This document shows positions 35,420-44,621 of a stretch of 64,000 nucleotides of DNA, in pieces. The stretch's first letter is position 1, and each line of letters opens with the position of its first letter. The translations under genes were made by a program, and so were the position numbers. The DNA is from Nocardioides panacis (GTDB lineage: Bacteria > Actinomycetota > Actinomycetes > Propionibacteriales > Nocardioidaceae), in contig NZ_CP077062.1 in NCBI RefSeq assembly GCF_019039255.1, forward strand, positions 1,364,001 to 1,428,000. Direction: 5' to 3'. Below the pieces are notes generated by a model. The model saw only the letters and a program-made list of their open reading frames with translations. It searched no databases and was not told where the DNA came from.

Positions 35420-37945
35420 TCACGCACCGTCGAGCGGGAGCGTGGGGTCCTCGGTGTCCAGGAGCGGGACCGCACCGGCCTCCAGGCCGGCGACCAGACC
35501 GGCCACCGGGCCCGAGGCGGCGACCACCGGCTGGGTGCCGGGGACGCCCGAGCCGTCGCGGCGACCGTCGGCCGCGGGCAGGTCGACGGCGGCACCGCTG
35601 GCCGCGGCCGCCCGCGCGGGCCCGGGACCGGCCCACGCGAAGACGAGGGTGTCCTCGCCCTTGAGGAACCGGTGGCAGCGCACGCCGCCGGTGCCGCGGC
35701 CCTTGGCGGGGTACTCCGAGAACGGGGTGACCTTGACCGCCCCCGCCTCGGTGCCCGGCAGCGCCGTGCCGGAGCCGGACGCGGTCACCACCACGGCGGA
35801 CTCGTCGGGCGTGAACGCGCCGAAGAACACCACCGTCTGCTTGGCCGCGAGGCGCACGCCGGCGATGCCGCCGCCCGAGCGGCCCTGGGGCCGGACCCCG
35901 GACGCGGCGAAGTGCAGCAGCTGGGCGTCGGAGGTGAGGAACACCAGCTCCTCCTCGCCGGTGCGCAGCTCGACCGCGCCGACCACCTCGTCGCCGTCGG
36001 CGAGCCGGATGACCTCCCAGGCGTCGCGGTTCGCGAGCTGCTCGGGGTTCACCCGCTTCACCACGCCCTGGCGGGTGCCCAGCGCCTGGCCGGGGGAGTC
36101 GGCGTCCAGGGAGGTCAGGGCGAGCACCCGCTCCTTGGGCTCGAGGGACAGGAACTCGCTGAGCGGTGCGCCGCCCTGCAGGTGCGGGTGGCTCGCGGTG
36201 CCCGGCAGGGTCGGCAGGTCGAGCACGTCCAGCTTGACCAGCCGGCCGGTGGTGGTCAGCGCGCCGACCTGGCCGCGGGCGGTCGTCCGGACGGCCGAGA
36301 CCACCACGTCGTGCTTGGCGCGGCCCTCCCCGTCGCCGGGAGGCTCGGTGTCGCCGGTGCGGGCCAGCAGGCCGGCCGACGAGAGGTAGACGAAGCACGG
36401 GTCGTCGGCGACCTCGAGCGGCACGGCCGCCGAGACGGTCTGCCCGGCCGAGGCCAGCAGCACCGTGCGGCGCGGCGTGCCGTAGGTCTTAGCGACGTCG
36501 TTGAGCTCGTCGGAGACCACCGTGCGCAGCAGCTTGTCGTCCTGCAGGATCGCGTCGAGCGCGTCGATCGTGGCCTGCAGCTCGGCCTGCTCCTTGTCGA
36601 GCTCGAGCTTGGAGAACCTCGTGAGCCGGCGCAGCGGCATGTCCAGGATGTACGTCGCCTGGATGTCGCTCAGCTCGAAGACGTCGATCAGCCGGGCCCG
36701 GGCCTGCTCGGCGTTGTCGCTGGAGCGGATCAGCTGGATCACCTCGTCGATGTCCAGGATCGCGACCAGCAGGCCGTCGACGAGGTGCAGGCGGTCGGCG
36801 GCCTTGGCGCGCCGGAACGCCGAGCGGCGCCGTACGACGTCGTAGCGGTGGCCCAGGAAGACGTCCAGCATCTGCTTGAGGCCGAGGGTGCGGGGCTGCC
36901 CCTCGACGAGCGCGACGGCGTTGATGCCGAAGGAGTCCTCCATCGGGGTGAGCTTGTAGAGCTGCTCGAGGATCGCCTCGGGGACGAAGCCGTTCTTGAC
37001 CTCGATGACGAGCTGGAGGCCCTTCTCGCGGTCCGTGAGGTCCTTCACGTCGCTGATGCCCTGCAGCTTCTTGCCCTGGACCAGGCTCTTGATCCGCTCG
37101 ATGACCCGCTCGGGCCCGACGCCGTACGGCAGCTCGGTGACCACGATGCCCTTGCGGCGCGGGGTGACGTTTTCGATCCGGGCGGTCGCGCGCATCTTGA
37201 ACGAGCCGCGGCCGGACTCGTAGGCGTCCCGGATCCCGTCGAGGCCGACGATCTTGCCGCCGGTGGGCAGGTCGGGGCCGGGGACGAACCGCATCAGGTC
37301 GTCGAGGCTCGCCTGCGGGTGCTTGATCAGGTGCCGCAGCGCCTGGACCACCTCGACGAGGTTGTGCGGGGCGATGTTGGTGGCCATGCCGACGGCGATG
37401 CCGGACGCCCCGTTGACGACCAGGTTGGGGATCGCCGCGGGCAGCACGACCGGCTCGGTCTCGCGGCTGTCGTAGTTGGGCTTGAAGTCGACGGTGTCCT
37501 CGTCGATGGAGTCGGTCATCGCGACCGCGGCGGGCGCCATCCGGCACTCCGTGTAGCGCATGGCGGCCGGCGAGTCGTCGGGTGAGCCGAAGTTCCCGTG
37601 CCCGTCGACGAACGGCAGCCGCAGCGACCAGGGCTGCACCATCCGGACCAGGGCGTCGTAGATCGCGCCGTCGCCGTGCGGGTGCAGCCGGCCCATCACC
37701 TCGCCCACGACGCGGGCGCTCTTCACGTGCCCGCGGTCGGGGCGCAGGCCCATGTCGGCCATCGTGTACAGGATCCGGCGCTGGACCGGCTTGAGGCCGT
37801 CCTTGGCGTCCGGCAGCGCGCGGCTGTAGATGACCGAGTAGGCGTACTCCAGGAAGCTGGTGCGCATCTCGTCGCCGACGTCGATGTCGAGGATGTGCTC
37901 CTCGTAGTCGTCGGGCAGGGGAGGTTGCTGGGTGGAGCGGGCCAT
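35420..37945 (-). CDS. parC: DNA topoisomerase IV subunit A
   Basis: An 841-residue subunit A of a type IIA topoisomerase, the DNA-cleaving partner of parE. The breakage-reunion domain has [15 protein letters not shown], the quinolone pocket motif [15 protein letters not shown] and the catalytic tyrosine in [10 protein letters not shown] near residue 122. The C-terminal domain (about residues 500-841) forms the beta-pinwheel, with [17 protein letters not shown] rather than a clear GyrA box (QRRGGKG), which favours ParC over GyrA. It decatenates replicated chromosomes. ATG 37945 has a CAGAAT hexamer 7 nt upstream, suggesting a leaderless message that continues into lprG and the MFS gene. An in-frame upstream GTG or ATG at 37978 is not needed. 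Confidence 0.93.
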   Translation of the reverse strand: MARSTQQPPLPDDYEEHILDIDVGDEMRTSFLEYAYSVIYSRALPDAKDGLKPVQRRILYTMADMGLRPDRGHVKSARVVGEVMGRLHPHGDGAIYDALVRMVQPWSLRLPFVDGHGNFGSPDDSPAAMRYTECRMAPAAVAMTDSIDEDTVDFKPNYDSRETEPVVLPAAIPNLVVNGASGIAVGMATNIAPHNLVEVVQALRHLIKHPQASLDDLMRFVPGPDLPTGGKIVGLDGIRDAYESGRGSFKMRATARIENVTPRRKGIVVTELPYGVGPERVIERIKSLVQGKKLQGISDVKDLTDREKGLQLVIEVKNGFVPEAILEQLYKLTPMEDSFGINAVALVEGQPRTLGLKQMLDVFLGHRYDVVRRRSAFRRAKAADRLHLVDGLLVAILDIDEVIQLIRSSDNAEQARARLIDVFELSDIQATYILDMPLRRLTRFSKLELDKEQAELQATIDALDAILQDDKLLRTVVSDELNDVAKTYGTPRRTVLLASAGQTVSAAVPLEVADDPCFVYLSSAGLLARTGDTEPPGDGEGRAKHDVVVSAVRTTARGQVGALTTTGRLVKLDVLDLPTLPGTASHPHLQGGAPLSEFLSLEPKERVLALTSLDADSPGQALGTRQGVVKRVNPEQLANRDAWEVIRLADGDEVVGAVELRTGEEELVFLTSDAQLLHFAASGVRPQGRSGGGIAGVRLAAKQTVVFFGAFTPDESAVVVTASGSGTALPGTEAGAVKVTPFSEYPAKGRGTGGVRCHRFLKGEDTLVFAWAGPGPARAAAASGAAVDLPAADGRRDGSGVPGTQPVVAASGPVAGLVAGLEAGAVPLLDTEDPTLPLDGA

Positions 37946-37951
37946 GCCGCC

Positions 37952-37957
37952 ATTCTG
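37952..37957 (-). promoter_or_regulatory. Candidate -10 hexamer of the parC-lprG-MFS unit
   Basis: CAGAAT (minus strand) ends 7 nt before ATG 37945. The position fits a leaderless transcript. Confidence 0.35.
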
Positions 37958-38010
37958 TACGTCGCCGCCTCCCGCCACGCGGGGGGCACGCCGCAGCCGC
38001 CCCGGAACGG

Positions 38011-38016
38011 TAGATT
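38011..38016 (+). promoter_or_regulatory. Candidate -10 hexamer of the GNAT-acyl-CoA synthetase gene
   Basis: TAGATT ends 7 nt before GTG 38023, so transcription would start at the start codon. It lies 54 bases from the divergent parC hexamer. Confidence 0.4.
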
Positions 38017-38022
38017 TCCCCC

Positions 38023-40779
38023 GTGAGCACTCCGGAGTCAGGCACCCCGACCGCCGAGACGGCCCCGTCCGCGCGCTACCCCCGGCACTGGGAGGCCGAC
38101 GTGCTGCTCCGGGACGGCCGGGTGGCCCACCTGCGGCCGATCAGCGCCGACGACCAGGAGCTGCTGGTCGAGTTCTACGAGCAGGTCTCCGCGGAGTCGA
38201 AGTACCTCCGGTTCTTCGCGCCGATGCCCCGGCTCTCCGAGCGCGACGTGCTGCGGTTCACCCACGTCGACCACCGGGACCGGGTCGCGTTCGTGATGAC
38301 CGTCGCCAACCGGATGATCGCGGTGGGCCGGTTCGACCGGATCCCGCCCGAGGAGTCCTCGGACCCGTCCGGCCGGCTCGTCGAGGCCGAGGTGGCGTTC
38401 CTGGTCCAGGACGCCCACCAGGGGCGCGGCATCGCCCAGCTGCTGCTCGAGCACCTGGCGCAGGCCGGCCGGGAGCGCGGCATCGACCGGTTCGTCGCCG
38501 ACGTGCTGCCCGAGAACCGCAAGATGGTGCAGGTCTTCCGCGACGCCGGCTACACCGTGGCCGGCGGCTACGAGGACGGCGTGATGCGGCTGGTGTTCCC
38601 GATCGACTCCACCGACACCTCCGTCTCGGTGATGCAGGCCCGCGAGCACCGCGCCGAGTCCGCCTCGATCGAGCGGTTCTTCCACGCCAAGAGCGTCGCG
38701 GTCATCGGCGCGTCGCGCCGCCACGACACCATCGGGCAGACGCTGGTGCGCAACCTGGTGCTCGGTGACTACCAGGGCCGGGTGTACGTCGTGAACCCGG
38801 CGGCCCAGTCGGTGGCCGGCCTGCCGGCCTACGCCACCGTCGGCGACATCCCCGACACCGTGGACGTGGCGATCGTCGCGGTGCCGGCGGAGGCGGTGCA
38901 GGACGTGGTGCTCGACTGCGCCGCGAAGGGCGTGCACGGGCTGATCGTGATCTCCTCGGGCTTCGCCGAGACCGGCGAGGAGGGCCGGCTGCGGCAGCGC
39001 CAGCTCGTCGGCCTGGCCCGCAGCTACGGCCTGCGGCTGATCGGGCCCAACTGCCTGGGCATCATCAACACCTCCTCGGACTACTCGCTGAACGCCTCGC
39101 TCTCGACGGTGATGCCGCCGCGCGGCCGGGCCGGCTTCTTCTGCCAGTCCGGCGCGCTGGGCGTGGCGATCCTGGAGAAGGTGTCCCGCCGCGGGCTCGG
39201 GCTCTCCACGTTCGTCAGCGCCGGCAACCGGGCGGACGTCTCCGGCAACGACCTGCTGCAGTACTGGGAGGAGGACGAGGACACCGAGGTCGTGCTGCTC
39301 TACCTGGAGTCGATCGGCAACCCGCGCAAGTTCAGCCGCCTCGCCCGGCGGGTGTCCTCGCGCAAGCCGGTGATCGCGGTGAAGTCCGGCCGGTCCACCC
39401 AGGGCGTGCCGATGGGGCACGCCGTGCGCTCGATGCTGGCCCCGCAGGCGGCCGTGGACGCGATGTTCCGGCAGGCCGGGGTGATCCAGGTCGAGACCCT
39501 CGACGAGATGTTCGACGTCGCCCAGCTGGTCGCGCACCAGCCGCTCCCGCGCGGCAGCCGGGTCGCCGTGGTCGGCAACTCCGACGCGCTGGGCCTGCTC
39601 GCGGCCGACGCGGCCGTCACCGTCGGGCTCCAGGTCACCCAGCTGGTCGCGCTCGGCGCCGACGCCACCGCCGAGGACTTCGAGGAGGCGCTGGACGCGG
39701 CCATCGACGACGACGAGGTGGACTCGGTGGTGGCGGTCTTCATCCCGCCGCTGAACACCACCGGCGAGGAGGTCGCCGACGTGCTGGCTGCAGTGGGGGA
39801 GCAGTCCGACAAGCCACTGGTCTCGACCTTCCTCGCCTCCGAGGGCATCCCCGAGCTGCTCCGCGTCCCCGACGTCGCCGGCAGCACGGCGGGACGCGGG
39901 TCCGTGCCGTCGTACCCCGCCGTCGAGGCCGCCGTCCGCGCGCTGGCCCGGGTGGTGGAGTACGCCGCCTGGCGGGCCAAGCCGCTCGGCGAGCTGGTCG
40001 CCCCCGACAGCGTCGACACGATGACCGCGCGGTCGCTGGTCTCCAAGATCCTGAGCGCCGACGACCGCGGCCGGGACCTGACCTTCGAGGAGCTGCACAC
40101 CCTGCTCGCGGCCTACGGCATCGACCTGTGGGACCGCGTCGAGGTGAGCACCGTCGAGGAGGCGATCGCCGCGGCCGAGCAGCTGGGGTACGACGTCGTG
40201 CTCAAGGCCACCGCCGAGCACCTGCGCCAGCGTCCCGACCTCGCGCACGTCTGGCGCAACATCGACACCGAGGCCGAGATGCGCGACGCCTGGGAGTCCA
40301 TGCAGGAGCTGGTGGACAACCCGGCCGCGGCCGGGTTCATCGTCCAGCGGAACGCGGGCCCCGGCGTGCCGGTGTCGCTCGGCGGCATGGAGGACCCGCT
40401 GTTCGGGCCGGTGGTCTCCTTCGGCGTCTCCGGGCCCGCGACCGAGCTGCTGGGGGACCGGTCCTACCGGATCCCGCCGATGCACAGCGGGGACGCCAGC
40501 GACATGGTCCGGGAGATCCGGGCCGCCCCGCTGCTGTTCGGCTACCGGGGCAGCGAGGAGGTCGACGTCGACGCGATCGAGCACCTGCTGCTGCGGCTCG
40601 CCCAGCTCAAGAACGACCTGCCCCAGGTGCGCTCGCTCGAGCTCAACCTGGTGCTCGTCGGTGCCGACGGGGCCACCGTGCTGAACGCGGTCGGCCGGGT
40701 CGAGCCGGTGACCGACGCGCGCTCGGACTGGTTCGTGCGCCGGCTGTCCACCCAGGCCGGGGACACGCTCCACGACTAG
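38023..40779 (+). CDS. Bifunctional GNAT acetyltransferase / acetyl-CoA synthetase (NDP-forming)
   Basis: A 918-residue fusion. Residues about 25-200 form a GNAT domain with [17 protein letters not shown], the acetyl-CoA loop. Residues about 220-700 form the CoA-binding and succinyl-CoA ligase-like domains of the ADP-forming acyl-CoA synthetase family ([14 protein letters not shown] near 222-235, GPNCLGIIN near 345), and the rest is the ATP-grasp-like end ([19 protein letters not shown]). This order, acetyltransferase first, is the reverse of E. coli PatZ and is common in actinobacteria. PatZ-like proteins acetylate lysines of target proteins such as acetyl-CoA synthetase. The synthetase part may be regulatory only. 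GTG 38023 is used with a leaderless -10 close by. Confidence 0.9.
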   Translation: MSTPESGTPTAETAPSARYPRHWEADVLLRDGRVAHLRPISADDQELLVEFYEQVSAESKYLRFFAPMPRLSERDVLRFTHVDHRDRVAFVMTVANRMIAVGRFDRIPPEESSDPSGRLVEAEVAFLVQDAHQGRGIAQLLLEHLAQAGRERGIDRFVADVLPENRKMVQVFRDAGYTVAGGYEDGVMRLVFPIDSTDTSVSVMQAREHRAESASIERFFHAKSVAVIGASRRHDTIGQTLVRNLVLGDYQGRVYVVNPAAQSVAGLPAYATVGDIPDTVDVAIVAVPAEAVQDVVLDCAAKGVHGLIVISSGFAETGEEGRLRQRQLVGLARSYGLRLIGPNCLGIINTSSDYSLNASLSTVMPPRGRAGFFCQSGALGVAILEKVSRRGLGLSTFVSAGNRADVSGNDLLQYWEEDEDTEVVLLYLESIGNPRKFSRLARRVSSRKPVIAVKSGRSTQGVPMGHAVRSMLAPQAAVDAMFRQAGVIQVETLDEMFDVAQLVAHQPLPRGSRVAVVGNSDALGLLAADAAVTVGLQVTQLVALGADATAEDFEEALDAAIDDDEVDSVVAVFIPPLNTTGEEVADVLAAVGEQSDKPLVSTFLASEGIPELLRVPDVAGSTAGRGSVPSYPAVEAAVRALARVVEYAAWRAKPLGELVAPDSVDTMTARSLVSKILSADDRGRDLTFEELHTLLAAYGIDLWDRVEVSTVEEAIAAAEQLGYDVVLKATAEHLRQRPDLAHVWRNIDTEAEMRDAWESMQELVDNPAAAGFIVQRNAGPGVPVSLGGMEDPLFGPVVSFGVSGPATELLGDRSYRIPPMHSGDASDMVREIRAAPLLFGYRGSEEVDVDAIEHLLLRLAQLKNDLPQVRSLELNLVLVGADGATVLNAVGRVEPVTDARSDWFVRRLSTQAGDTLHD

Positions 40780-40817
40780 GGGACGGGGCTGCCACGGCTG
40801 CGTGAGAGGCTGTCGGG

Positions 40818-41402
40818 ATGAGCGACACCTCCGGTGACCTGCGCACCGCGATCGAGAAGTCCGGCTACTACCCCGACGTCGTGTCGGACGCTGTCGACGC
40901 CGCCGTCGCCGGCGAGCAGGTCGTCTCCTTCCTGGTGCACCACGAACCCACCATCGACGAGCGCGACGAGGTACGACGCCACGTCACGGTGCTGGTGCTG
41001 ACGCCGAGCCGGCTGATCCTGGCGCACACCGACGAGCACGCCCCCGACGACCTGCTGCCCGCGCCGTACACCTCCAGCTCCACCGAGGCGGTCACGATCT
41101 CCGCGATCCGCTCCGTGGTCGTCAACCGGATGGTCGCGAACCCCGAGTCCTACGCCGGCAAGCCGATCCCGGCGCCCGGCGCCAACGAGGCGGTCCTGAC
41201 GATCGGGTGGGGCGCGGTCGGCCGCATCGACCTCGAGCCCGCGGGCTGCGCCGACCCCGACTGCGAGGCCGACCACGGCTACACCGGGCTGCTCACCTCC
41301 GACGACTTCTCGCTGCGGGTCAGCGCCGCGGCCGAGGGCCCCGAGGCCGTGGCCAACCTCCTCGGCTTCGCCGACGCGCTGTCGGCTCGCACCGCCGGAT
41401 GA
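40818..41402 (+). CDS. DUF5998 family protein
   Basis: A 194-residue protein of the actinobacterial DUF5998 family, function unknown. It begins with DLRTAIEKSGYYPDVVSD and has a strand-rich centre (VTVLVLTPSRLILAHTDEH) like a PH-type domain, and a CADPDCEADHGYTG turn near residue 139 with two cysteines and a histidine. There is no signal peptide or membrane segment. GAGGCT at 40806-40811 ends 7 nt before ATG 40818. Its stop overlaps the phosphodiesterase start (ATGA), and these two genes are a common pair in related genomes. Confidence 0.85.
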   Translation: MSDTSGDLRTAIEKSGYYPDVVSDAVDAAVAGEQVVSFLVHHEPTIDERDEVRRHVTVLVLTPSRLILAHTDEHAPDDLLPAPYTSSSTEAVTISAIRSVVVNRMVANPESYAGKPIPAPGANEAVLTIGWGAVGRIDLEPAGCADPDCEADHGYTGLLTSDDFSLRVSAAAEGPEAVANLLGFADALSARTAG

Positions 41403-42523
41403 CGTTCGTCCAGCCGGCCTACGAGGACCGGTCGCTCGGGGACGTGCTGCCCGCCGTCGCCCGCGCGCTCGGCGTGGACGCCGGTCTGGCGCCGTCGTCG
41501 ATCGAGCTCCCCGAGGCGCAGAAGTACGTCGTGCTCCTCGTCGACGGCCTCGGGTACGAGCTGCTGCGCGACCACGAGGACCAGGCGCCGTTCCTGCACG
41601 ACCTGCTCACCGGGCCGAACGGCCAGGCCCCGGCCACCGTCGGGGTGCCCTCGACGACCGCGACCAGCCTGACCTCGCTGGGCACCGCGCTGACGCCCGG
41701 CACGCACGGGCTGGTCGGGTTCACCTCGCGGATCCCAGGCACCGACGACCTGCTCAACGCGCTGACCTGGAGCCCGTCGGTCGACCCCCACGAGTGGCAG
41801 CCGCACCCGACCGCGCTGGGCCGGCTGGCCGCCGCCGGCGTGCACACCACGGTGGTGAACAAGCGGCAGTTCGCCGGCTCGGGGCTGACGGTCGCCGGTC
41901 AGCGCGGGGCCGAGTTCGTCGGCGCCGACCTGGTGGGGGAGCGGATGGCCGCGGCCGTCGCCGCCTCCGCGCACGGCCCGTCGCTGACCTACCTCTACGA
42001 CGGCGACCTGGACTTCACCGGTCACCGGCACGGCGTCGCGTCCACGTCCTGGCAGCTCCAGCTCGCGATGATCGACGCCGAGGCCGAGCAGCTGCGCGAG
42101 GCGCTGCCCGGCGACGTACGCATCGTCGTGGTGGCCGACCACGGCATGGTCGACTCGCCGGCGTCCGCCCGGCTCGACGTCGACGACCACCCCGAGCTGC
42201 TCGCGGGCGTCGCGGTGCTCGGCGGGGAGGCGCGCTTCCGGCACGTCTACTGCCGCGGCGGCGCCGTGGACGACGTGCTGGCGGCCTGGCGGTCCGTCCT
42301 CGGCGACCGGGCCGAGGTGCTCACCCGCGACGACGCCGTCTCGCGGGGCTGGTTCGGGACGCTGACACCCGGCGTGCGCCCCCGCCTCGGGGACGTGATG
42401 GTCGCCTCCCGCGACGACTTCTCGGTGATGAGCACGTCCGGGTTCCCCTACGAGGCCCGGCTCATCGGCCTGCACGGGTCGCTGACCTCGGCGGAGATGC
42501 TCATCCCGGTCCTCGTCGGCTGA
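41399..42523 (+). CDS. Alkaline phosphatase superfamily phosphodiesterase
   Basis: A 374-residue metallo-hydrolase of the type I phosphodiesterase/nucleotide pyrophosphatase group. The metal ligands are visible: the first Asp in VVLLVDGLGYELL near residue 50, the threonine nucleophile in VPSTTATSLTSLG near 85, Asp and His in YDGDLDFTGHRHG near 200-210, and Asp-His in VVVADHGMVD near 245. Such enzymes cleave phosphodiesters of nucleotides or lipids; the substrate is unknown. No signal peptide is visible. ATG 41399 overlaps the DUF5998 stop, so expression is coupled. Confidence 0.9.
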   Translation: MTFVQPAYEDRSLGDVLPAVARALGVDAGLAPSSIELPEAQKYVVLLVDGLGYELLRDHEDQAPFLHDLLTGPNGQAPATVGVPSTTATSLTSLGTALTPGTHGLVGFTSRIPGTDDLLNALTWSPSVDPHEWQPHPTALGRLAAAGVHTTVVNKRQFAGSGLTVAGQRGAEFVGADLVGERMAAAVAASAHGPSLTYLYDGDLDFTGHRHGVASTSWQLQLAMIDAEAEQLREALPGDVRIVVVADHGMVDSPASARLDVDDHPELLAGVAVLGGEARFRHVYCRGGAVDDVLAAWRSVLGDRAEVLTRDDAVSRGWFGTLTPGVRPRLGDVMVASRDDFSVMSTSGFPYEARLIGLHGSLTSAEMLIPVLVG

Positions 42524-42553
42524 GCCGGGCACGGTCCGGGGGTCCGGTCATGG

Positions 42554-42559
42554 CATCAT
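42554..42559 (+). promoter_or_regulatory. Candidate -10 hexamer of thymidine kinase
   Basis: CATCAT ends 8 nt before GTG 42567, which supports this start over the ATG at 42558 that lies inside the hexamer. Confidence 0.35.
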
Positions 42560-42566
42560 GCCCGCC

Positions 42567-43214
42567 GTGGCCGAACTGCAGTTCTTCACCGGGACCATGG
42601 ACTCGGGCAAGTCGACGCTCGCGCTCCAGACCAACCACAACCACGCCGCACGCGGCCGGCACGGCCGGATCTTCACCAGCCAGGACCGCGCCGGCGCCGC
42701 GACGCTGTCGAGCCGGCTGGGGCTGCAGCACGAGGCGATCGAGGTCAGCCCGGAGTTCGACTTCTGGGAGTACGTCGTCGCGACCCTGACCCGTGGCGGC
42801 CGCGTCGACTACCTGATCTGCGACGAGGCCCAGTTCTACTCCGCCGCGCAGGTCGAGCAGCTGGCGCGGGTCGTCGACGAGCTCCAGGTGGACGTGTTCG
42901 CCTTCGGCATCCTCACCGACTTCCGCACCTCGATGTTCCCGGGCTCGGCGCGCCTGGTCGAGCTCGCCGACCGGATGCACGTGCTCCAGGTCGAGGCGCT
43001 GTGCTGGTGCGGCAAGCGGGCCACCCACAACGCCCGCACCGAGAACGGCGAGATGGTCACCGAGGGCGACGTGATCGTGGTCGGCGACGTCGACGACCAC
43101 CAGCCCGCCGAGGTCGGCTACGAGGTGCTCTGCCGCCAGCACCACCGCCGCCGGCTCACCGCGTCCCGCGCGCAGGCGGTGTCGATGATCGGCGAGCCGC
43201 TGCCCTTCAGCTGA
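42567..43214 (+). CDS. tdk: Thymidine kinase, type II
   Basis: A 215-residue enzyme that phosphorylates thymidine to dTMP with ATP for salvage. The P-loop GTMDSGKST lies at residues 8-16, the Walker B-like YLICDEAQFY near 87-96, and the zinc-binding lasso is supplied by cysteines CWCG near 145 and CRQHH near 188. Family length is about 190-215 residues. GTG 42567 is preferred because a CATCAT hexamer lies 8 nt upstream; ATG 42558 would add three residues. It is separated by 43 bases from the phosphodiesterase. The feedback site for dTTP is in the C-terminal lasso in related enzymes. Confidence 0.93.
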   Translation: MAELQFFTGTMDSGKSTLALQTNHNHAARGRHGRIFTSQDRAGAATLSSRLGLQHEAIEVSPEFDFWEYVVATLTRGGRVDYLICDEAQFYSAAQVEQLARVVDELQVDVFAFGILTDFRTSMFPGSARLVELADRMHVLQVEALCWCGKRATHNARTENGEMVTEGDVIVVGDVDDHQPAEVGYEVLCRQHHRRRLTASRAQAVSMIGEPLPFS

Positions 43215-43289
43215 CCAGCAGGGATGCGGTCGCTGTCCGGTGTGCGTAGGGTCGTCCGGGTTCGCGTCGCCCACCAGAGGACCTCCTCC

Positions 43290-44092
43290 ATGCGCTGTGC
43301 CCCCCCTCCGCCGCTCCGTCTCGGCCCTGCTCGGGCTCTCCCTCGTCGGTGCCGCCCTCGTGGCGACCGGCCCCGTCGAGCAGTCCGACACCCGCCCGGT
43401 CTCGCAGTCGCGGCCGACGAACGCCGGCAAGGTGTTCCGCTGGGGCAACGCGCAGTGGGCCGACGACTTCATCGGTCCGGTGAAGGGCATGTGGGCGCAG
43501 AACCGGCCGGGCCAGGTCAACAACCAGCACGGCATGCTCACGATCAACGGCAGCGCCGGCGGCGGCGACGTCGTGGCCATGGTGGCCGGCCACGCGCGGC
43601 AGTACGGCCGCTGGGAGACCCGCGTCCGGGCCGAGCAGTACACCCGCAGCCACACGCCGTACCACGTGGTCGCGGAGCTCGTCCCGGTCGGCGACCACCG
43701 GTGCGGCGCACGGAGCATCGTGCTCTCCGACTACGCGCTCGGCTCGGACCGGGCCCGGATGGCGATCCGCAACCTCCCGAACGCCGAGTTCACCGCGAGC
43801 AAGCGCCTGAACCTGCGCCCCGGACCGTTCCACACCTACGCCGTCGAGGTGACCCCCTCGCACGTCTCCTGGTTCGTGGACACCCGCGTGGTGATGACCG
43901 AGCGTCGCGGCGAGGCGCTCTCGGGGGGCGTCGTACGCGTTCCGCTTCCGGCTCGCCGACCAGCCGGGCGCCCGGATGAACCCGGGACGGATGCAGATGG
44001 ACTGGCTGCGCTACTACTCGCTGGCCCGGCACAACGCGAGGTCGATCGCCGCCCCGGCCGCCACCCGCGGGACCTACCCCCACGCCTGCTGA
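43290..44092 (+). CDS. GH16-like secreted protein, catalytic acids missing, two frameshifts
   Basis: About 266 residues once repaired. An N-terminal signal peptide (RRSVSALLGLSLVGAALVA) precedes a concanavalin-like beta-sandwich similar to GH16 glucanases: WADDFIGPVKGMW, RQYGRWETRVR and MQMDWLRYYS are typical of the family. However the catalytic ExDxxE motif is not present; the equivalent strand reads VVAELVPVGDHRCGARS, so it may only bind carbohydrate. ATG 43290 with an AGAGGA site needs one C removed from a seven-C run at 43300-43306; GTG 43297 starts in frame without repair. A second extra G lies in the run at 43923-43928; with five Gs the sequence continues ALSGASYAFRFRLADQPG to the stop at 44090-44092. 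Confidence 0.72.
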
Positions 44093-44282
44093 CCCGGCGC
44101 CTCTGGCGGCGGGAGGCCCGCCGACCCGGCGCCTCTGGCGGCCGAAGGGCCGCTGACCCGGCGACTTTGGCGGCAGGAGGGCCGCTGACCCGGCGACTTT
44201 GGCGGCGGGAGGGGCGCTGACCCGGCGCCTCTGGCGGCGGGAGGCCCGCCGACCCGGTGCCTCTGGCGGCGGAAGGGCTGCT
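44091..44282 (+). repeat. Six 32-bp tandem repeats
   Basis: Six head-to-tail units of exactly 32 bases start at 44091, 44123, 44155, 44187, 44219 and 44251, each opening GACCCGG and containing TGGCGG. A partial seventh follows at 44283. Units 1 and 5 are identical and the others differ by 1-6 bases. No spacers separate them. Unit 1 shares its first two bases with the stop codon of the GH16-like gene. 32 is not a multiple of 3, so the array is not coding. Confidence 0.9.
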
Positions 44283-44448
44283 GACCCGGCGTGTCTGGCG
44301 AGGCGATCCCGGGATCGGTGCCGCCAGTGGCTGCGTTCGGGCGGGCGCGGGGTCGCAGGCGGCGCGACACCCACCACCCCATCCCGCTCGGCACAGGGTG
44401 GCGTCATCGGATGATCGTCCGGGTCGTCACGCGCGGTCAGAGCCGCGT

Positions 44449-44466
44449 CGCCAGAGTCGCCGGGTC
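44449..44466 (-). repeat. Inverted single copy of the 32-bp repeat core
   Basis: These 18 bases on the minus strand read GACCCGGCGACTCTGGCG, one base away from the start of repeat units 3 and 4. The copy is inverted relative to the array and 167 bases from its end. Confidence 0.7.
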
Positions 44467-44608
44467 GGCCGGCAACCGGGTTTTGCTGGGTCCGGGCTTT
44501 CGGGTGTTCGGTGCGCTGCGTCGTGGCCGGGTTTCGTCCCCAGGCCTCGGGGGGTGTGGGTTGTGCACGGGTGCGGACATCTGTTCGGAAGTGATGGCTG
44601 GTTGTTCT

Positions 44609-44614
44609 TAGCGT
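44609..44614 (+). promoter_or_regulatory. Candidate -10 hexamer of the DUF222-HNH gene
   Basis: TAGCGT ends 8 nt before ATG 44622, fitting a leaderless transcript. Confidence 0.35.
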
Positions 44615-44621
44615 GGTGGGT

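Larger units (their letters stand above)
44283..44621. other. Gap between the repeat array and the DUF222-HNH gene, with an inverted repeat copy
   Basis: About 340 bases with no convincing gene; short frames here lack codon bias. 44449-44466 reads as the reverse complement of the repeat core (GACCCGGCGACTCTGGCG). A partial inverted core lies near 44319. The last 40 bases include the candidate promoter TAGCGT (44609-44614), 8 nt before ATG 44622. Confidence 0.5.

Noticed and set aside
35420-37945. parC as gyrA
   Set aside because: The C-terminal domain lacks a clear GyrA box and the gene lies with the parE of the sigA region rather than beside dnaA/gyrB.
44091-44282. Tandem 32-bp units as a CRISPR array
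   Set aside because: Units are contiguous with no spacers, and no cas genes are in the window.
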